A DNA stretch of 64,000 bases from Lycocorax pyrrhopterus obiensis (Eukaryota > Chordata > Aves > Passeriformes > Paradisaeidae), in the NCBI GenBank assembly GCA_014706295.1, contig JACSVZ010000002.1, positions 54,970,660 to 55,034,659 on the forward strand, read 5' to 3'. The notes beneath the pieces were generated by a model that worked only from the letters and a program-made list of their open reading frames with translations, made no database searches and was not told the DNA's origin. Each line of letters starts with the position of its first letter. Within the stretch, counting starts at the first letter, position 1. Positions 26,001-37,200 of the stretch are shown here, in pieces. The position numbers and the translations under genes were made by a program.

Positions 26001-26838
26001 GCCCAAACAAAATGATGTACCCGTATACCTGTGCTTCTCTTGCTCCAAGCACTGTAGATGATGCTTGAATATTTCATGTATCAAATGAAGGTACGCTATA
26101 TACAGAGACGTACTTCCTGGCATTACATTAGGACGTGTCTCAGTGAGAAATGTTTGATCTTCTGATAGTCAGTTCACAAAATTTGGTAACAGACTTTATA
26201 GCCTGCTGTATATTACACAGGATCAGGACAGAAAACGTGAAAGGTTTGAGCTACTGAAAGAGCTGCCATGTATTAATTGTTCCTGAGTTTGTTTCATTTA
26301 TCAGTGAACTGTGCTATTTGCTTATGCATAGAGGAAAGTCAGTAAGTGATGACATTTATTATAAATGCAGTTAATAGAAAAACCTATATTTAAGTTTTGC
26401 TAATAATTTTTCTTTTAAAATGTTTATGACTCTTTGCCAGACTTTTATGCTCAGACACCTGCTGAGGATCAGTATGTGGCCTACAGTTTGGCCATATGTT
26501 AACCAGAAGCTTACATGGTGAGGCAGGATAGGTTCATGGAGGGCAATCAGCTGATGGGTCGATGAATACTTTGACATCCTTTGGTTTAGGAAGTGCCTCA
26601 ACTGCAAAATGTTTGAGGATGAAGTTATGCAAGAAGACTGTCCGGGAGCAGTAAGTGCCTGCTACTCATTGAAGGCAGGCAAGCCAGGAGCTGCTGCTGA
26701 CCCTGGCACAGCCCATGCCCTCATCAACAGGGTACCGTCCCACAGGCCTATGCCCAGACAGGCAGAGCCAGAATCTAGTAACCTGTTCCAAAGAGACCCT
26801 CTGATACATAGAGGGAATGAGCCAGGTCCAGGGGCCAG
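11081..26838. other. Long AT-rich intergenic stretch, no gene recognised
   Basis: About 16 kb of mostly unique DNA. I see no exon, CpG island, RNA gene or clear transposon. Simple-sequence tracts are an A-rich purine run at 16,374-16,410, a TG/TA-rich stretch at 21,284-21,345 and a CT run at 23,829-23,852. The region 25,270-25,540 is locally GC-richer and open on both strands, but no protein family is recognisable. Confidence 0.45.
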
Positions 26839-26963
26839 CCAGGGAGACTAGCAAGAGATACAGCTGGAAACAGGCCTGGAGACAGGTTCTAGGTCCATCC
26901 AGGGAGACTAGCAAGAGATACAGCTGGAAACAGGCCTGGAGACAGGTTCTAGGTCCATCCAGG
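26839..26963. repeat. Perfect 60 bp tandem duplication
   Basis: Two identical 60 bp units (26,839-26,898 and 26,899-26,958), followed by the first five bases of a third. The unit is GC-richer than its surroundings and contains CAGGCCTGGAGACAGG and TAGGTCCATCC. Related words (CTGGAGACA, GTCCATCC) continue to about 27,012, so it may be the remnant of a longer minisatellite. No substitution separates the copies, so duplication or homogenisation was recent. Confidence 0.9.
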
Positions 26964-28089
26964 AGTCAGGGCTGGAGACAAGCTATGACCTAGGGCTGAG
27001 TGGTCCATCCAGAAGAGCAGCCCTCTGCAGCTATACATAAGGATTCTTCAAATGAACAGACATGTTCTGGCAGCTTTCTGCACTCATAGCACCAGTTTTG
27101 CAAAGTCATTACCATGTGTATGCTAGAAGACTATTTTTCGTATTTTCATCCAATAATTAAAAAGAAAAATAAGTTTCTTTGTATCTGAATGATATCATTA
27201 GTCATTTCATCACACTGACAATCACAGTGGTTTCAAGTGGGCATATAAAAAGCAAACTCTTCATTCCTTCTTGGCATCTCTCCTCCAGGTATGTAGGGCC
27301 TCTGAAGAGAGGCAGTTGCCTTTTAATGTCTGATGCCCACCTGTCCAGCCACCTCCTTATCCATGTCAGCAACAACCTTCCTTTCCACTACATAGCTGTG
27401 GAATTCATTTAAAAGTTCATCAGCAAGCTTCATTCACACTCCTGGAAAGTAAAGTATATCCCCCACAGACAGCAGGGGCATGAACTGCATTGCACTGGCC
27501 CAGCAGGGTTTGGTCTCTTGTAGCTTTCTCAGTGCCTGGACTGGTTGGGCGCTTTCTCCCATGAAACTTCCCAATGGAAGCTCAGTTAATGCCAGGCATG
27601 GATATTGTCCCTTTTAAGAGGCAGACACCAGTTCTGAAAGGGGCTGGACCGACACCATCAGCCCCGTGTTCAGAGCCCACCCACACACCTCGTCCATGGC
27701 TCAGCTGGCCGGCGGAGGCTGGATCTGGTTGTGGCGGCGTGGAGCTGGACTCCAGCAGGTTACTCATGGGTGGAAGCCCCCTTAACACATCTCTCAGGCT
27801 CCACCCTTCACGCTTTGCTGTCATCAAGTGTAGGAAACAGGGAAGTTCATGGTCAGGTCTTTTGGATTTAGATTGCAAAAAAAAACACCATTCAAGAATG
27901 TAGATTTCCTTGTCCACATCATATTCTGGATTTCATGGCACCCATGAGGAAGAAAAGGTCTATCTCATGGCATAGTTCTACAGCCCCCATTCTCCCCACC
28001 AGCTGAAGCTCTGACAGAAGAGACATCCCCTACATCGATAAACGCTCCTTGCACGAGGAACTGCAGGGTAGAAATAGGTACCACCGTGT
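26964..28089. other. Intergenic stretch, no gene recognised
   Basis: A moderately GC-rich patch lies at 27,590-27,840 with overlapping open frames on both strands (up to 111 codons). No splice signals or domain motifs; no gene is called. Confidence 0.45.
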
Positions 28090-28430
28090 CAGGTGGAGTG
28101 ACACAAGTTTCTGCTCCAGTCTGAAGACATTGGAGGAGGCAAATGCTCCTGGAGGCATGAGTAGATCACAGGGTGACAATGAGCCATGAATGGGACACAG
28201 GCAAAAGTATTCCTGTGTGTCAGGCAAGAAAGGCAACCATTGTGTAAAGCCCTGGTGAGAATTCACCTGTACCACTATGGACATTTCTCATTCCTCAAGT
28301 TCTAAAAAGACAAATTCCATCTGGAATGAATGCAGACAAAGACTAAGCAGATGATTTATGGGCATGGAGCACCTACAGAAGAAAAACGATGACTGGAAGG
28401 AGCAAAGGCAGATAGGGTTGACACCACCTT
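28090..28430 (+). mobile_element. Degenerate CR1-like LINE fragment
   Basis: A heavily diverged stretch that follows the order of words in the CR1 ORF: a 'bound to be called'-type segment, then AAAGCCCTGGTGAGAATTCAC (the CR1 'LLRPHLEYCVQ' region), then GATGATTTATGGGCATGG and AGCACCTACAGAAG, corresponding to the 'KMIRGLEHL..EE' segment. Many indels break every frame. Recognised by eye only; the limits are approximate. Confidence 0.45.
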
Positions 28431-28900
28431 CAAGAAAGGGATCAAGAATAAAGACCAAAGGAGGAGAAGAGCTATTCAAGTGCAAGGAAAAATATGGTAA
28501 AGAACACAAAAACATTCGGGACCTCTTTCTAAAAAGGCAACCTCACCATAAACAGTGCACTAGCAAGTGTCCCTTGATGCATTGGTGAGGAATGGTGGTG
28601 AAACCACATATGCTCTTTACATCCCTGCAAAGTTCATGCAGAGGGAGCAAAAACTCTCATCTCTGGCATCACCATAACCAAAAGAATGTCTTTGGTATAA
28701 ATGCCCTTGCTCACACAGTCTGAAGGTACACACCAATTTTGGTACCAACGTACAAAATTACAATAATAGTACCTCTCTTAATCTTTCAGTACTCTAACTA
28801 CTAAATCTTAAAGAAAAAGGAGGCTTGACAAGGCTTTAGATAAGACCTGAACATCTTCCCACATATAGACGTAAGTAAATACCTCTCAGAAAGGTTAAAG
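28431..28900. other. Intergenic spacer, no gene seen
   Basis: Unique-looking sequence up to the target-site copy of the next LTR. No recognisable feature. Confidence 0.5.
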
Positions 28901-28904
28901 TGAG

Positions 28905-29387
28905 TGTTGCTTAGAATCAAAAGACAAAAACTTTCCAAACAATATTGAGTGGTAAGATAAAAAGCAATTCTTTAATGAAAGCTTTCAGGTGCACAAATAT
29001 GGCTATGCACACATGTGATACACGATTTTTACAATTCTTATAAGATTAATTAATTAGTATATCTAGCAGGTACATCCAATGGGAGATCAATTGCCCCAGT
29101 AGCCTCTAGGTTACTGGGTTGCTCTGCCCCTTGGAGTTGGTCCAGGGGCTCTTTGCCTTATATCTTCTTGTGTGTCTCAAATTCTGGTGAAAAACAAGAT
29201 GTCCTTATCAGAAACTGTCTTTTTGAGAATAAGACTAAACAGAATTTCAAGAATGTGTTAGAAAGGGTTAGCTTATTGTTCTAAAATGTGAGAGAGGGCA
29301 GGAAAAACACTAGAAAATATACAACTATATATTAAAAATCTATACAGCGACAAATATATGAAAAAAGCTAAAAATCTTCAGGCATCA
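28905..29387 (-). mobile_element. Solo LTR, about 483 bp, TGAG target duplication
   Basis: On the minus strand it begins TGATGCCTGAAG (at 29,387) and ends GCAACA (at 28,905), with a 4 bp target duplication TGAG (28,901-28,904 and 29,388-29,391). The minus strand shows ATATAAGG as a TATA-like box (about 29,157-29,163) and an ATTAAA polyadenylation signal (28,971-28,976), in the correct U3-R-U5 order. A 4 bp duplication is typical of gammaretrovirus-like (ERV1) integration. I recognise the U3 and R sequence as a family common in birds, but have not checked this against a library. Confidence 0.72.
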
Positions 29388-29467
29388 TGAGAAATGAGCT
29401 CTAGAAGTTTTATGCCATTACTGAAGTGTGCTTTATACCCCATGTAAACCCAGCCAACGGATGTGTT

Positions 29468-30194
29468 TGTTATTGATCAAATGGGAGCTTCAGACAAGCC
29501 CTGCCTTAATTTCAGATTTTTGGCGGCATCTTAAATTTAGGTGGCCCACACCTAAAATCGCCCCAGCCTGCAAGTTCTAAGGATGGCAGACCAAGTCTAT
29601 TATAAAATGAGTTATTTATTGAATAAACAGGAGATAACAGACAAAAGGCCTTAAACAGAGTTACTTACTACACATTATAAAACAAAAGAACTACTAGTAG
29701 ATTACATAAAACAGTGCACGACATTAAGGTACCTATATGAAAGCTAGAAAAGAAATAGTATAGATTAGGAGTCACTGTATTTTACCACGGAATTGACAAT
29801 AGTGTACACAGAGTCTTTTCACTCAACCCTCAAGAGGGTAACCACGAAGTAGGCATCCCAGCTTTAGAGGAAAGTTCCACACATTTCCAGGGGATGTGCA
29901 GAAGACTTCTGCTTTGTGAAAGTTTGGTGTAGCTTTTATAGTTTGTAAAGTGAAGTGTCTGTCAGTCAAAAATGCCAGCTTATCTCTCCACATCTTCTAC
30001 AGCAAGATGAACTGAAATCATTACTCCGATGATGCCGAAATAACTCACCATAAGACAAGCTGTCCTGATTGAGTTATTTCACCAATTAGCAAGCTCATGT
30101 GAAGCTCATGGGAGGGGCGAGATGCCCTGAGTTATTTCTCCAGCTAACAAGCAACAGATAAGCTCTTGGGGGGGGGGTGAGATGCCCTGCTACA
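29468..30194 (-). mobile_element. Solo LTR, 727 bp, GTGTT target duplication
   Basis: On the minus strand it begins TGTAGCAGGG (at 30,194) and ends AATAACA (at 29,468), flanked by GTGTT (29,463-29,467 and 30,195-30,199). The minus strand has TATAAAAG (29,933-29,940) and AATAAA (29,615-29,620), giving an unusually long R region of about 300 bp. U3 holds imperfect direct repeats of a GAAATAACTCAGGGCATCTC-like unit (near 30,040-30,190). No internal retroviral sequence is present. The 5 bp duplication suggests an ERVL- or ERV1-like integrase. Confidence 0.82.
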
Positions 30195-30199
30195 GTGTT

Positions 30200-30572
30200 T
30201 AACAGAGGAGTTGCACATCTTGGTTTCAGTGAGACAAGCGGATGTGACTACAATAGCAAAAATGAGCCATTTTCACAGTTTAGAAGTCATGTTTGCCTGA
30301 CTGTGCTTTGGGCAGAGATCCAAATGTTCAAGGTCTAAAAATGACCGATCTTTTCATCACACCATTGTCACGTCTGTTCACTTGTTTTCCAAAGTGTCTG
30401 TTTCCCTGGTGGTCTTATGGCACTGTCCATCTCAGCCTATGGCTCTGGTTACACTTTTGCTTTCCTCTGGGCTGCAGCTGCTGAAATCACCCCACTTATG
30501 CTGCAGGAAAAGGGTTTGTATCCAGACAGATCGAGTCCCTGGTCCTCCTCATTGTGGGGCTTCATATGTCGC
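30200..30572. other. Unassigned block next to an LTR-like end
   Basis: Moderately GC-rich sequence lying where the internal region would be if 30,573-30,798 is a minus-strand 5' LTR. No retroviral protein motif and no recognisable primer-binding site on the minus strand. A 71-codon + strand frame (30,417-30,632) runs through it without a known domain. Confidence 0.35.
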
Positions 30573-30798
30573 TGTTGTACCGCGGCCGGAGAGAAATTAC
30601 AACATGAAAGTCCAAGTCCAGGAAAAGAATAGAATGGCATGAGCCCTTTATTATTCTACAGATCCGTTTTTGTACCCTAGCATACTTGCATGGCATAAGG
30701 TCATTGGTCATTGATCATCCACCTCCCGTACCAGTTGGCTAAAACCCACAACACCCATTTCAAAATATTTTTCTAGTCAATATCATAACAATACTACA
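30573..30798 (-). mobile_element. Probable small LTR, no target duplication found
   Basis: On the minus strand it reads TGTAGTATTG (at 30,798) to GGTACAACA (at 30,573), with an AATAAA signal (30,647-30,652) about 75 bp before the 3' end. Size (226 bp), TG...CA ends and a CpG-containing end segment (CCGCGGCCGG) suggest an LTR. The flanks are not duplicated, so it is either a truncated provirus LTR or the ends are misplaced. The termini resemble those of the small provirus at 1,740-2,857 (TGT...ACA), but the bodies differ. Confidence 0.4.
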
Positions 30799-31177
30799 TA
30801 ACTGCAGGTGCAAGATAGAGAGAACTCATTTACAAAACCGTAGCACTGTTTTTTGTAGTTTCTGTGAGAAACGCAGAGCTCTCACAGAATGCTGTAGAAA
30901 GCAGGAGAATTTCTCTGCCTAAAGCTTTTCTGTAACCACATTCATAGACATTAGCTCTGGCACAGAGGGAGACAGCTGACAGGGGTGGTCTCTGGGCTGC
31001 GGGGTTGGATTCTGCCATGGCCTGAGAGAGCATGAGGTTGGTCCTTGGAAGCTGAGCAGAGGAGGACATGTCATGAGTACCTGGAAGCTGTGTCCAGTAT
31101 ATGACCACCAAGGGCAGGGGCAGACTCATGGACACAGGGACTGCCTCAGGGCCAGCACTTCAAAGGCCTTCCTCTGA
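30799..31177. other. Spacer between LTR-like block and CR1
   Basis: A 101-codon minus-strand open frame crosses it without recognisable motifs. No gene called. Confidence 0.4.
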
Positions 31178-31706
31178 AGGCCTAATACTGTGTTCAGTTT
31201 TAGGCTTCTCACTACAAGAAAGATATTGAGGCACTGGAGTTAGTCCAGAGAAGGTCAAAAAAGCTGGTGAGGGTTTGGAGCACATGTCCTATGTGAAACA
31301 GCTGAGGGAGCTGGGGTTGCTTAGCCTGGAGAAAAGGAGGCTCAGAGGGACCTTAACCCTCTCTAAAACTGCCTGAAAGGAGGTTATAGACAGGTGAGGG
31401 TCAATCTCTTCTCCCAGGTTACAAGTGACAAGATGAGAGAAAATCGCCTCAAGTTGCACCAGGGGAGATTTAGATTGGATATTAGGAAACTTTTTTTCAC
31501 TGAAAGGGTTTTAAAATATTGGAACAGACTGCCCAAGAGAGTGGAGATGTCACCATCCCTGAAGTGTTCAAAAAAATACGTGGATATGACACGTGAGGAC
31601 ATGGTTTAATGGGGAACATGGTGGTGGTGCTGGGTCAATGGCTAGACTTGATGATCTTAAAGGTCTTTTCCAACCTTAACTATTCAATGGTTCTATGATT
31701 CTATGA
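31178..31706 (+). mobile_element. CR1 LINE, 3' part
   Basis: Sense-orientation CR1, 5' truncated. It starts in the 'TVFSFRLLTTRK' region and runs through LRELGLLSLEKRRLR-like and [33 protein letters not shown] segments, with small indels separating frames. It ends at 31,692-31,706 with two copies of TCTATGAT, the diagnostic avian CR1 terminus. Non-functional. Confidence 0.93.
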
Positions 31707-33200
31707 AGGATGCTGGACAGAGGTGTGGTGGGCAGGGCTGCAGTGAGTGGGGCTGCACATGGGGACTCCTATGTCCCACTCACAGAGCTGGCCCAGGGTC
31801 AGCTTGAAGACATCCAAGAGAAAGTCCTTAAGGAGCTACTGTAATTACTTGGTGGGGGCTGAGGGGGGCTGGATGAGGTTGCTGAAGGTTCTCTGCTGCA
31901 AGGCCAGCTCCTAGCGGGGCCATGCTCAAAGCCCATTGGATAGATGGAAATCCTGCTTCAGACTTCAGGGGACAGATGCCAGCTTCTCAAGATATGAGAA
32001 GGAGCACCAAACCAAGTAGTAAAACCAAGGAAATGCCTTCTGGAGGAATACTTCAGGAGCACTGCAGAGCACTCTATCTTCATCCCCTGTGAAGCCAGGG
32101 GCAGCAGCCATAAGAAGTGAGATGCTGAGATGTTGGCAGGATCCCAGTGCTTTGGAATACCTACTGGTGCCCTGCCAGGCACAGCAAAGATTTGTGCCCC
32201 TGAAGTTTATCAGACTGGTGACATGTGGCCACTCCCAGAAGCCCCTGAGATGGCTCCAGTTAGGGCAGAATAGGGTTTGGCCATCTTCTGGAAGGCAGGG
32301 CCAGCCTATGGGAGGAGTGGACAGGTCTTTCTCACATTCTCTGAGAATAGCTGATGGCCAGTGCTGGGGTCAGGGAGGAATCTTCCTCCGAGGCAGTTTT
32401 GCATTCCTCTGAATCATTGAGCATGATCACTGCTGAGAGCTCCTCTGTTCCCCTTTTTGTACATGTTTGGTCCCTTTGGCAGTCTCTGCTGCTCGTGCCA
32501 CATGAAGATGGCCTGTCATGCCCTGCATCTGGGGGGAGGAAGGCTTTTTTTTACCCCGCAGTGGGCTGCAAGTGTCCCTGGGGTTTTTTTGCTTTCCTCT
32601 GCCACACTGAGCACAACCTCTTGCCAGGGCTCGTTTGGGCCATTTTGGCCAGGTGCCAGCTGCTCTTGCTCCTTGAAGGTGTCCCTCATGACCCTCACCT
32701 GAGGAAAGGAAGTTTTCTAGACTCCCAGGGTGGGCCCCAAGGGTGGCCTGGGGGTTGCTTCTTGTCCTCCGTAGCACTGGGCACAGCCCCTTGTCAGGGC
32801 TCCTCTGGGCCCCTGCAGCTCCGTTCTTGCCTGCTGCCCTCACACCTCCAAGGCACCACTCGTGCACTGGCTCTCTCTGGCTCTCTTGCCCATTGCAAGT
32901 TTGGAGTGGGGCTGAGCTCTGCTCTTCCCTTGGCTCCCATTTCCCATGGGGTCCTTGCATCCATCCAGAGCTGCCATTTTGCAGTTCTCCAGCCTGCAAC
33001 ACAAGCACAGGACAGGCACAGGGCTACACAAACACAGGGCATGCATCCCTGGCCAGGAAGCACAGCACCAAAGCAAGTCTTGGAAGGCAAAAATTGTGCT
33101 TCTCATTGATATGTGTCATAATTTGTAAAATACCCCACGGTATCACACATTCCTTCTTTTTTGTGTGAGGTTGGTATAGATCCTCAGTCTTCATGTTCTC
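31707..33200. other. GC-rich repetitive stretch, open on both strands
   Basis: About 1.5 kb, clearly GC-richer than the surroundings. Two diverged copies of a roughly 166 bp unit start at about 32,535 and 32,701, sharing GAGGAAGG, CCTGGGGTT, GAGCACA/GGGCACA and CAGGGCTC.TTTGGGCC-like words. The longest open frame in the window (251 codons, 32,354-33,109, +) and a 193-codon minus-strand frame (33,008-32,427) both run across these copies. Openness on both strands is better explained by composition and repetition than by a gene. Confidence 0.5.
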
Positions 33201-33730
33201 ACCCTTCAGGAAACAGGACCTGCTGGGCCTGTATTCCTGCTGCTGCATTCTGTAGCTCTGTCACTTGCCTTTTCCAGACTACAAAGGATGGGTTTTAAAG
33301 CTAAACTGAAGAACACATCAGCCTGCTCCTGGCTACACATGCACAATGTGGTAATGGTTGTGAGCATCAGTTCCAAAACAGATGGAGAAAAATAAAAATT
33401 AAAATAATATCCTGCTTCCAGTTATAACCTGCGTGTTACGTGTCCTTGAATGTGTCTTTGGAGCTGAAAAACCCCTGACATTTCTGGAAAATAATGATCA
33501 TTGTTACTTGACTCACAATGAGCACAGGAAATGGAACAGAACAGTTATGCCACGTTAAACCCAGAGTTCTGCACGACAAGGTTCGACCCAGGTCTGAGGG
33601 CTCCACCCCAGAGAGCAGCTCTGCAGTGCAGGTCCCAGGCCCACCCAGGAGACAGGGACAGAGAGGGGCACACCTACAGCAGGGACTGAAGGTCCCAGGC
33701 TGAGCTAGGACATGTCCCCTGGGCCCTCGG
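33201..33730. other. Intergenic stretch, no gene seen
   Basis: Mixed-composition sequence. 33,590-33,720 shares several words (CCACCCAGGAGACAGGGA, GGACTGAAGGTCCCAGG) with the 60 bp repeat at 26,839-26,963, but the resemblance is loose. Confidence 0.4.
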
Positions 33731-33770
33731 CAGGAGATGGCAAGAGATGGCAGGAGATGGCAGGAGTGGG
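33731..33770. repeat. 10 bp tandem repeat, four copies
   Basis: Four adjacent units of CAGGAGATGG with one or a few changes in the second and fourth copies. A small minisatellite. Confidence 0.85.
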
Positions 33771-33964
33771 GAGAGGCCAGTCCCAGCCACCAAGGCCTGT
33801 AAGCACCCCCAGGACTTTGCCAGGACTTGTAAACTGGAGTAGTGTTTGTTAGCTACCAGTGAGTAGGGACCTCCCTGGACTCCCAGGACCCTTGTGTAGG
33901 TAAATGAGAGGGGTCCTTCTGTGACATCTGCTAGCTCCTTCAGTACTATGAATTAATCCCGTCA

Positions 33965-34221
33965 GGCCCAATGGACCTGACATTAGGAAATATTTCTTTA
34001 CCCAGAGTGGTCAAACCCTGGAAACAGGCTTCCTGAAGAGGTCCCCCCATGTCTGTCAGTGCTGAAGAGGCTGCTGAAGAGGCTGCTGAAGAGGCATTTG
34101 GACAATGCCCTTAATACCATGCTTTAGCTTTTGATCAGCCTTGAATGGAACAGGCAGTTGGACTATCATTGGACAATCATTTTAGATCTATTGCAGATGA
34201 AATATTCTAGTCTAGTCTAGT
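33965..34221 (+). mobile_element. CR1 LINE, 3' end with internal 12 bp expansion
   Basis: CR1 3' end in sense orientation: GACATTAGGAAATATTTCTTTACCCAG (the 'DIRKYFF' region), then GGCATTTGGACAATGCCCTTAATA, and a tail of three TCTAG pentamers (34,206-34,220). Its 3' sequence differs from the copy at 31,178-31,706, so it belongs to another CR1 subfamily. At 34,061-34,096 a 12 bp unit, GCTGAAGAGGCT, is repeated three times. Confidence 0.82.
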
Positions 34222-34224
34222 GTA

Positions 34225-37200
34225 AGAAGCCAACTGATACATCTGTCCCCTTACAATTTCACTGTCCACAAATGGAAGAGCACTGCTCCTGCTGCTGGAA
34301 TGCTCAGAAGAGCAGGCAACCCGAGTGATATAAGAAGTGGTTAATAAAAAAATAGGAGCTAGAAAGAGGATGAAGAGTGAGAACAATGTGGTAGCAACTG
34401 CAAAGAAACTAGAGACAGGTGCCAATTCTGGGAAAAACAATGGGTGAAAACTTGGGAGAGAGTAGAAAAATAAAATTGTTTCTGCTATAGAGATCTCCCA
34501 TGGAGGCCTGACCCTGAACTGTTACAAACCTGAGGAATGAGAGGTGAGTGAATGACAGGGGTCCTACAGAGGAGAGCCCTTAGGAGTCTTTGTCCAAAAG
34601 AAGCTATTCCTAGTTTCAAAATCCCAAAACTGTTATCTGAAATGACAACTATTTTTAATTGATTATGACACGCTCAAAGCACATTAAATAGGATTTAATA
34701 GGATGTGAATCATCAGGACAGCTGCTTTGGTGACACAAAATGCACAGAAACCATTTTGATCCTATTTCACAGAATGTGTTCTATGTCACTTATATGGCAT
34801 GATCACAGCTACTCAGGCTGCTTTCTTGGGATATCTTTGGGGTTTAATTACCCTGTCAATTAGAGTTAGAGGTATTAATGCAGCAGTAAAACGATAAGGA
34901 TTGCTCATGGGTTCTATTCCCTGCTTGTTTGTATTCATCAGTCTTGAAAGGGGAGGACTTTTCACATTGTCTTGACATGGATGCTAATAAGCCTATAATG
35001 AGAGATTCGCTGCATCAAATAAAATAGGTGCCAGCAGCCATGAAGAGAACAAGCTAAGATAATGGTACGATGCAGTCCAGTAATGAAGAGGTGGAGAGGG
35101 CAGAACGCTCCTGGATAGGGCAGAACACTCTGTTATTATTCAAGGATGAAGATTTAGCCAGTGAATTGGTAAAAGCCTTTAAGAATAGGGAAATTATGAC
35201 AAAAACCAGCCACTTCTGAAAAAAATGGACCAGGATGAAAGTGCATTGTATCAACATAGGCTCTATGAAGCTATAGAAAGCATTTAAAACTGAATATTGA
35301 GTAAATTGACGTAATTTTCAACAAAATCCTGAACTAGGGTGAATCAGAAAAGCATTCTTAAATTATATAAAGCTATGTTGACTTACATCTCCTGAGACCA
35401 CAAAGAAACAGACTAAGTCCCATGTTCATGGGACATGTACATGCGCAAAGTATTTTGGATCAACATTTTTAGTTTCAAATGATCTGGATTAAGTCGGACA
35501 GAGTGTAAAAATGAGAACTATTATTAATATTGTATGCCACAGGCTATATCAACGTATCAAATGTAAATGGTTTTGTGCAGGCCAGTACTTGCTTAGTGCT
35601 TTCAGCATCTTTAGTGGAGCAAATGCCTATGTTGTCCCTGGGTGCTTAAACTACATTGGTTTTCAAGGCAAAGTAAAACACGCATAAAGTCCATACACTT
35701 CTAGATTATTTATTTGTGTGACTTGTATAAGTCATATCATGCTGTGATTTTAATGAGTTCTATCTTCACATGTTCCTACTCCTGGAAGACCTTTATGGCC
35801 TTGCTCTGTAACTTATTCCCTCAAGCTGCTTTATACACAAAATAGAACTATTTCTGAAAAATGGGGTTCTAAGAACACAGTAGATGTATTTGGGTGGAAA
35901 CAAAAAAGCATAGGCAGTTGATGCTGCTAGCCACAGCAAGAGTAAAATTGAGAGAATCCAAAAATTCAGACTAGTTGTCTTTTTTTTTTTGCTTCCAGTT
36001 TATAGACTATGATTTTTAAGATACACTACTCTTATTTTCAGTAAGTTTTTTGTGCCAATTTTAATGCACAATGCTTCAGTACTTGACATGAAAATACTAA
36101 AAGAAGAATGATAAGAATTCACACCATGGAATTACCACAACATAAAATCATGAGGGTTTATAAGAATATAAAATACTTATAATATAAGAATATCATACAT
36201 TCATTCCCTTTCCAAACATTCAGGACCTAAACTACATCTCAGCAGCCTTACAGGAATTGCAATTTTTCCAATGGCCCTTAACATCAGTACAACTTCCCTC
36301 ACAGATCAAGGGCAGCAGATCACTTTAAGAGTGTAGATTCCCTGAGCTAGTATTAACAGCCCTCTGTGTTTATTTCAGGAAGATTTTACTGATTGTTAGA
36401 AATGCTTCTTTGGGCCATGGTAAAAGCATTATAAGCCTTCAAAGGGAAGATCATTTGGGACAATTTCAGACACTGACTGAATACATATTAAGCTAGTATT
36501 TATTCCAAATGCAACAACTTGAGACTAAGACCAGATTTTACACCATTGCAGTTAAAAAAGTACAAAATTATTTACTTAAATTCCTTGTAGGTTGTTTCTT
36601 GGATGTCTTTTCCCCACTCCCCTTTCACTCCTCACATTGAAAATATCTAGTGTAACAGCTTCTCTAGGTTCTGGTAGAGAACGCTTTGTAGAGCTCAAAA
36701 GAGATGCCACAAGCTCCACCCTCTAGAAATCTCTGTAGATGGGATAAAGTGCTCTGCTCTCAGGTTTCACAGAGCCATCTCCTGTGCCACACTTTTTCAT
36801 AGAAAGGCTGCCATCTCACTCATTTGCAGGGCTGTTCCCTTAGCAGTACCACATGCTAAGGACTCAGAGCCTTGCTCTTGATCAGCACCTGCCCTCCCTC
36901 AGTTCCTTCTTGTCCAACTCATATGGCCCAAGCATTATGAAGCCTGGTTGAGTAAAAGAAAGGAGGGATTTACCTTGGTACCTTTCCAGTCCCTGCAGTG
37001 GATCACAGCAAATGACAGGCAGCTTGTTTAGAATAACATTTGGAAAATTCAAGTCCTGTCATTAAAAGCATTGTACACTGTTCTTTTATTGATCTCCTGG
37101 GATATTATTATCCTTTGTTCACGCATTTTAGAAGTGATAAGCAGCTGAAAGGAATCTAGAAATTCAGAATCTACTAGGACTCATCACTACCAGCCTCTGA

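Noticed and set aside
27582..27917. Overlapping 109-111 codon frames on both strands as a gene
   Set aside because: Frames on both strands over the same GC-richer patch point to composition; no motif or splice site supports either.
30573..30798. Calling this a solo LTR with target duplication
   Set aside because: The flanks (GTCGC on the left, TAACT on the right) do not match, and moving either boundary did not produce a duplication.
32354..33109. 251-codon + strand frame as a protein gene
   Set aside because: It overlaps a 193-codon minus frame in GC-rich, internally repeated DNA, has low-complexity composition, and shows no domain, promoter or splice context.
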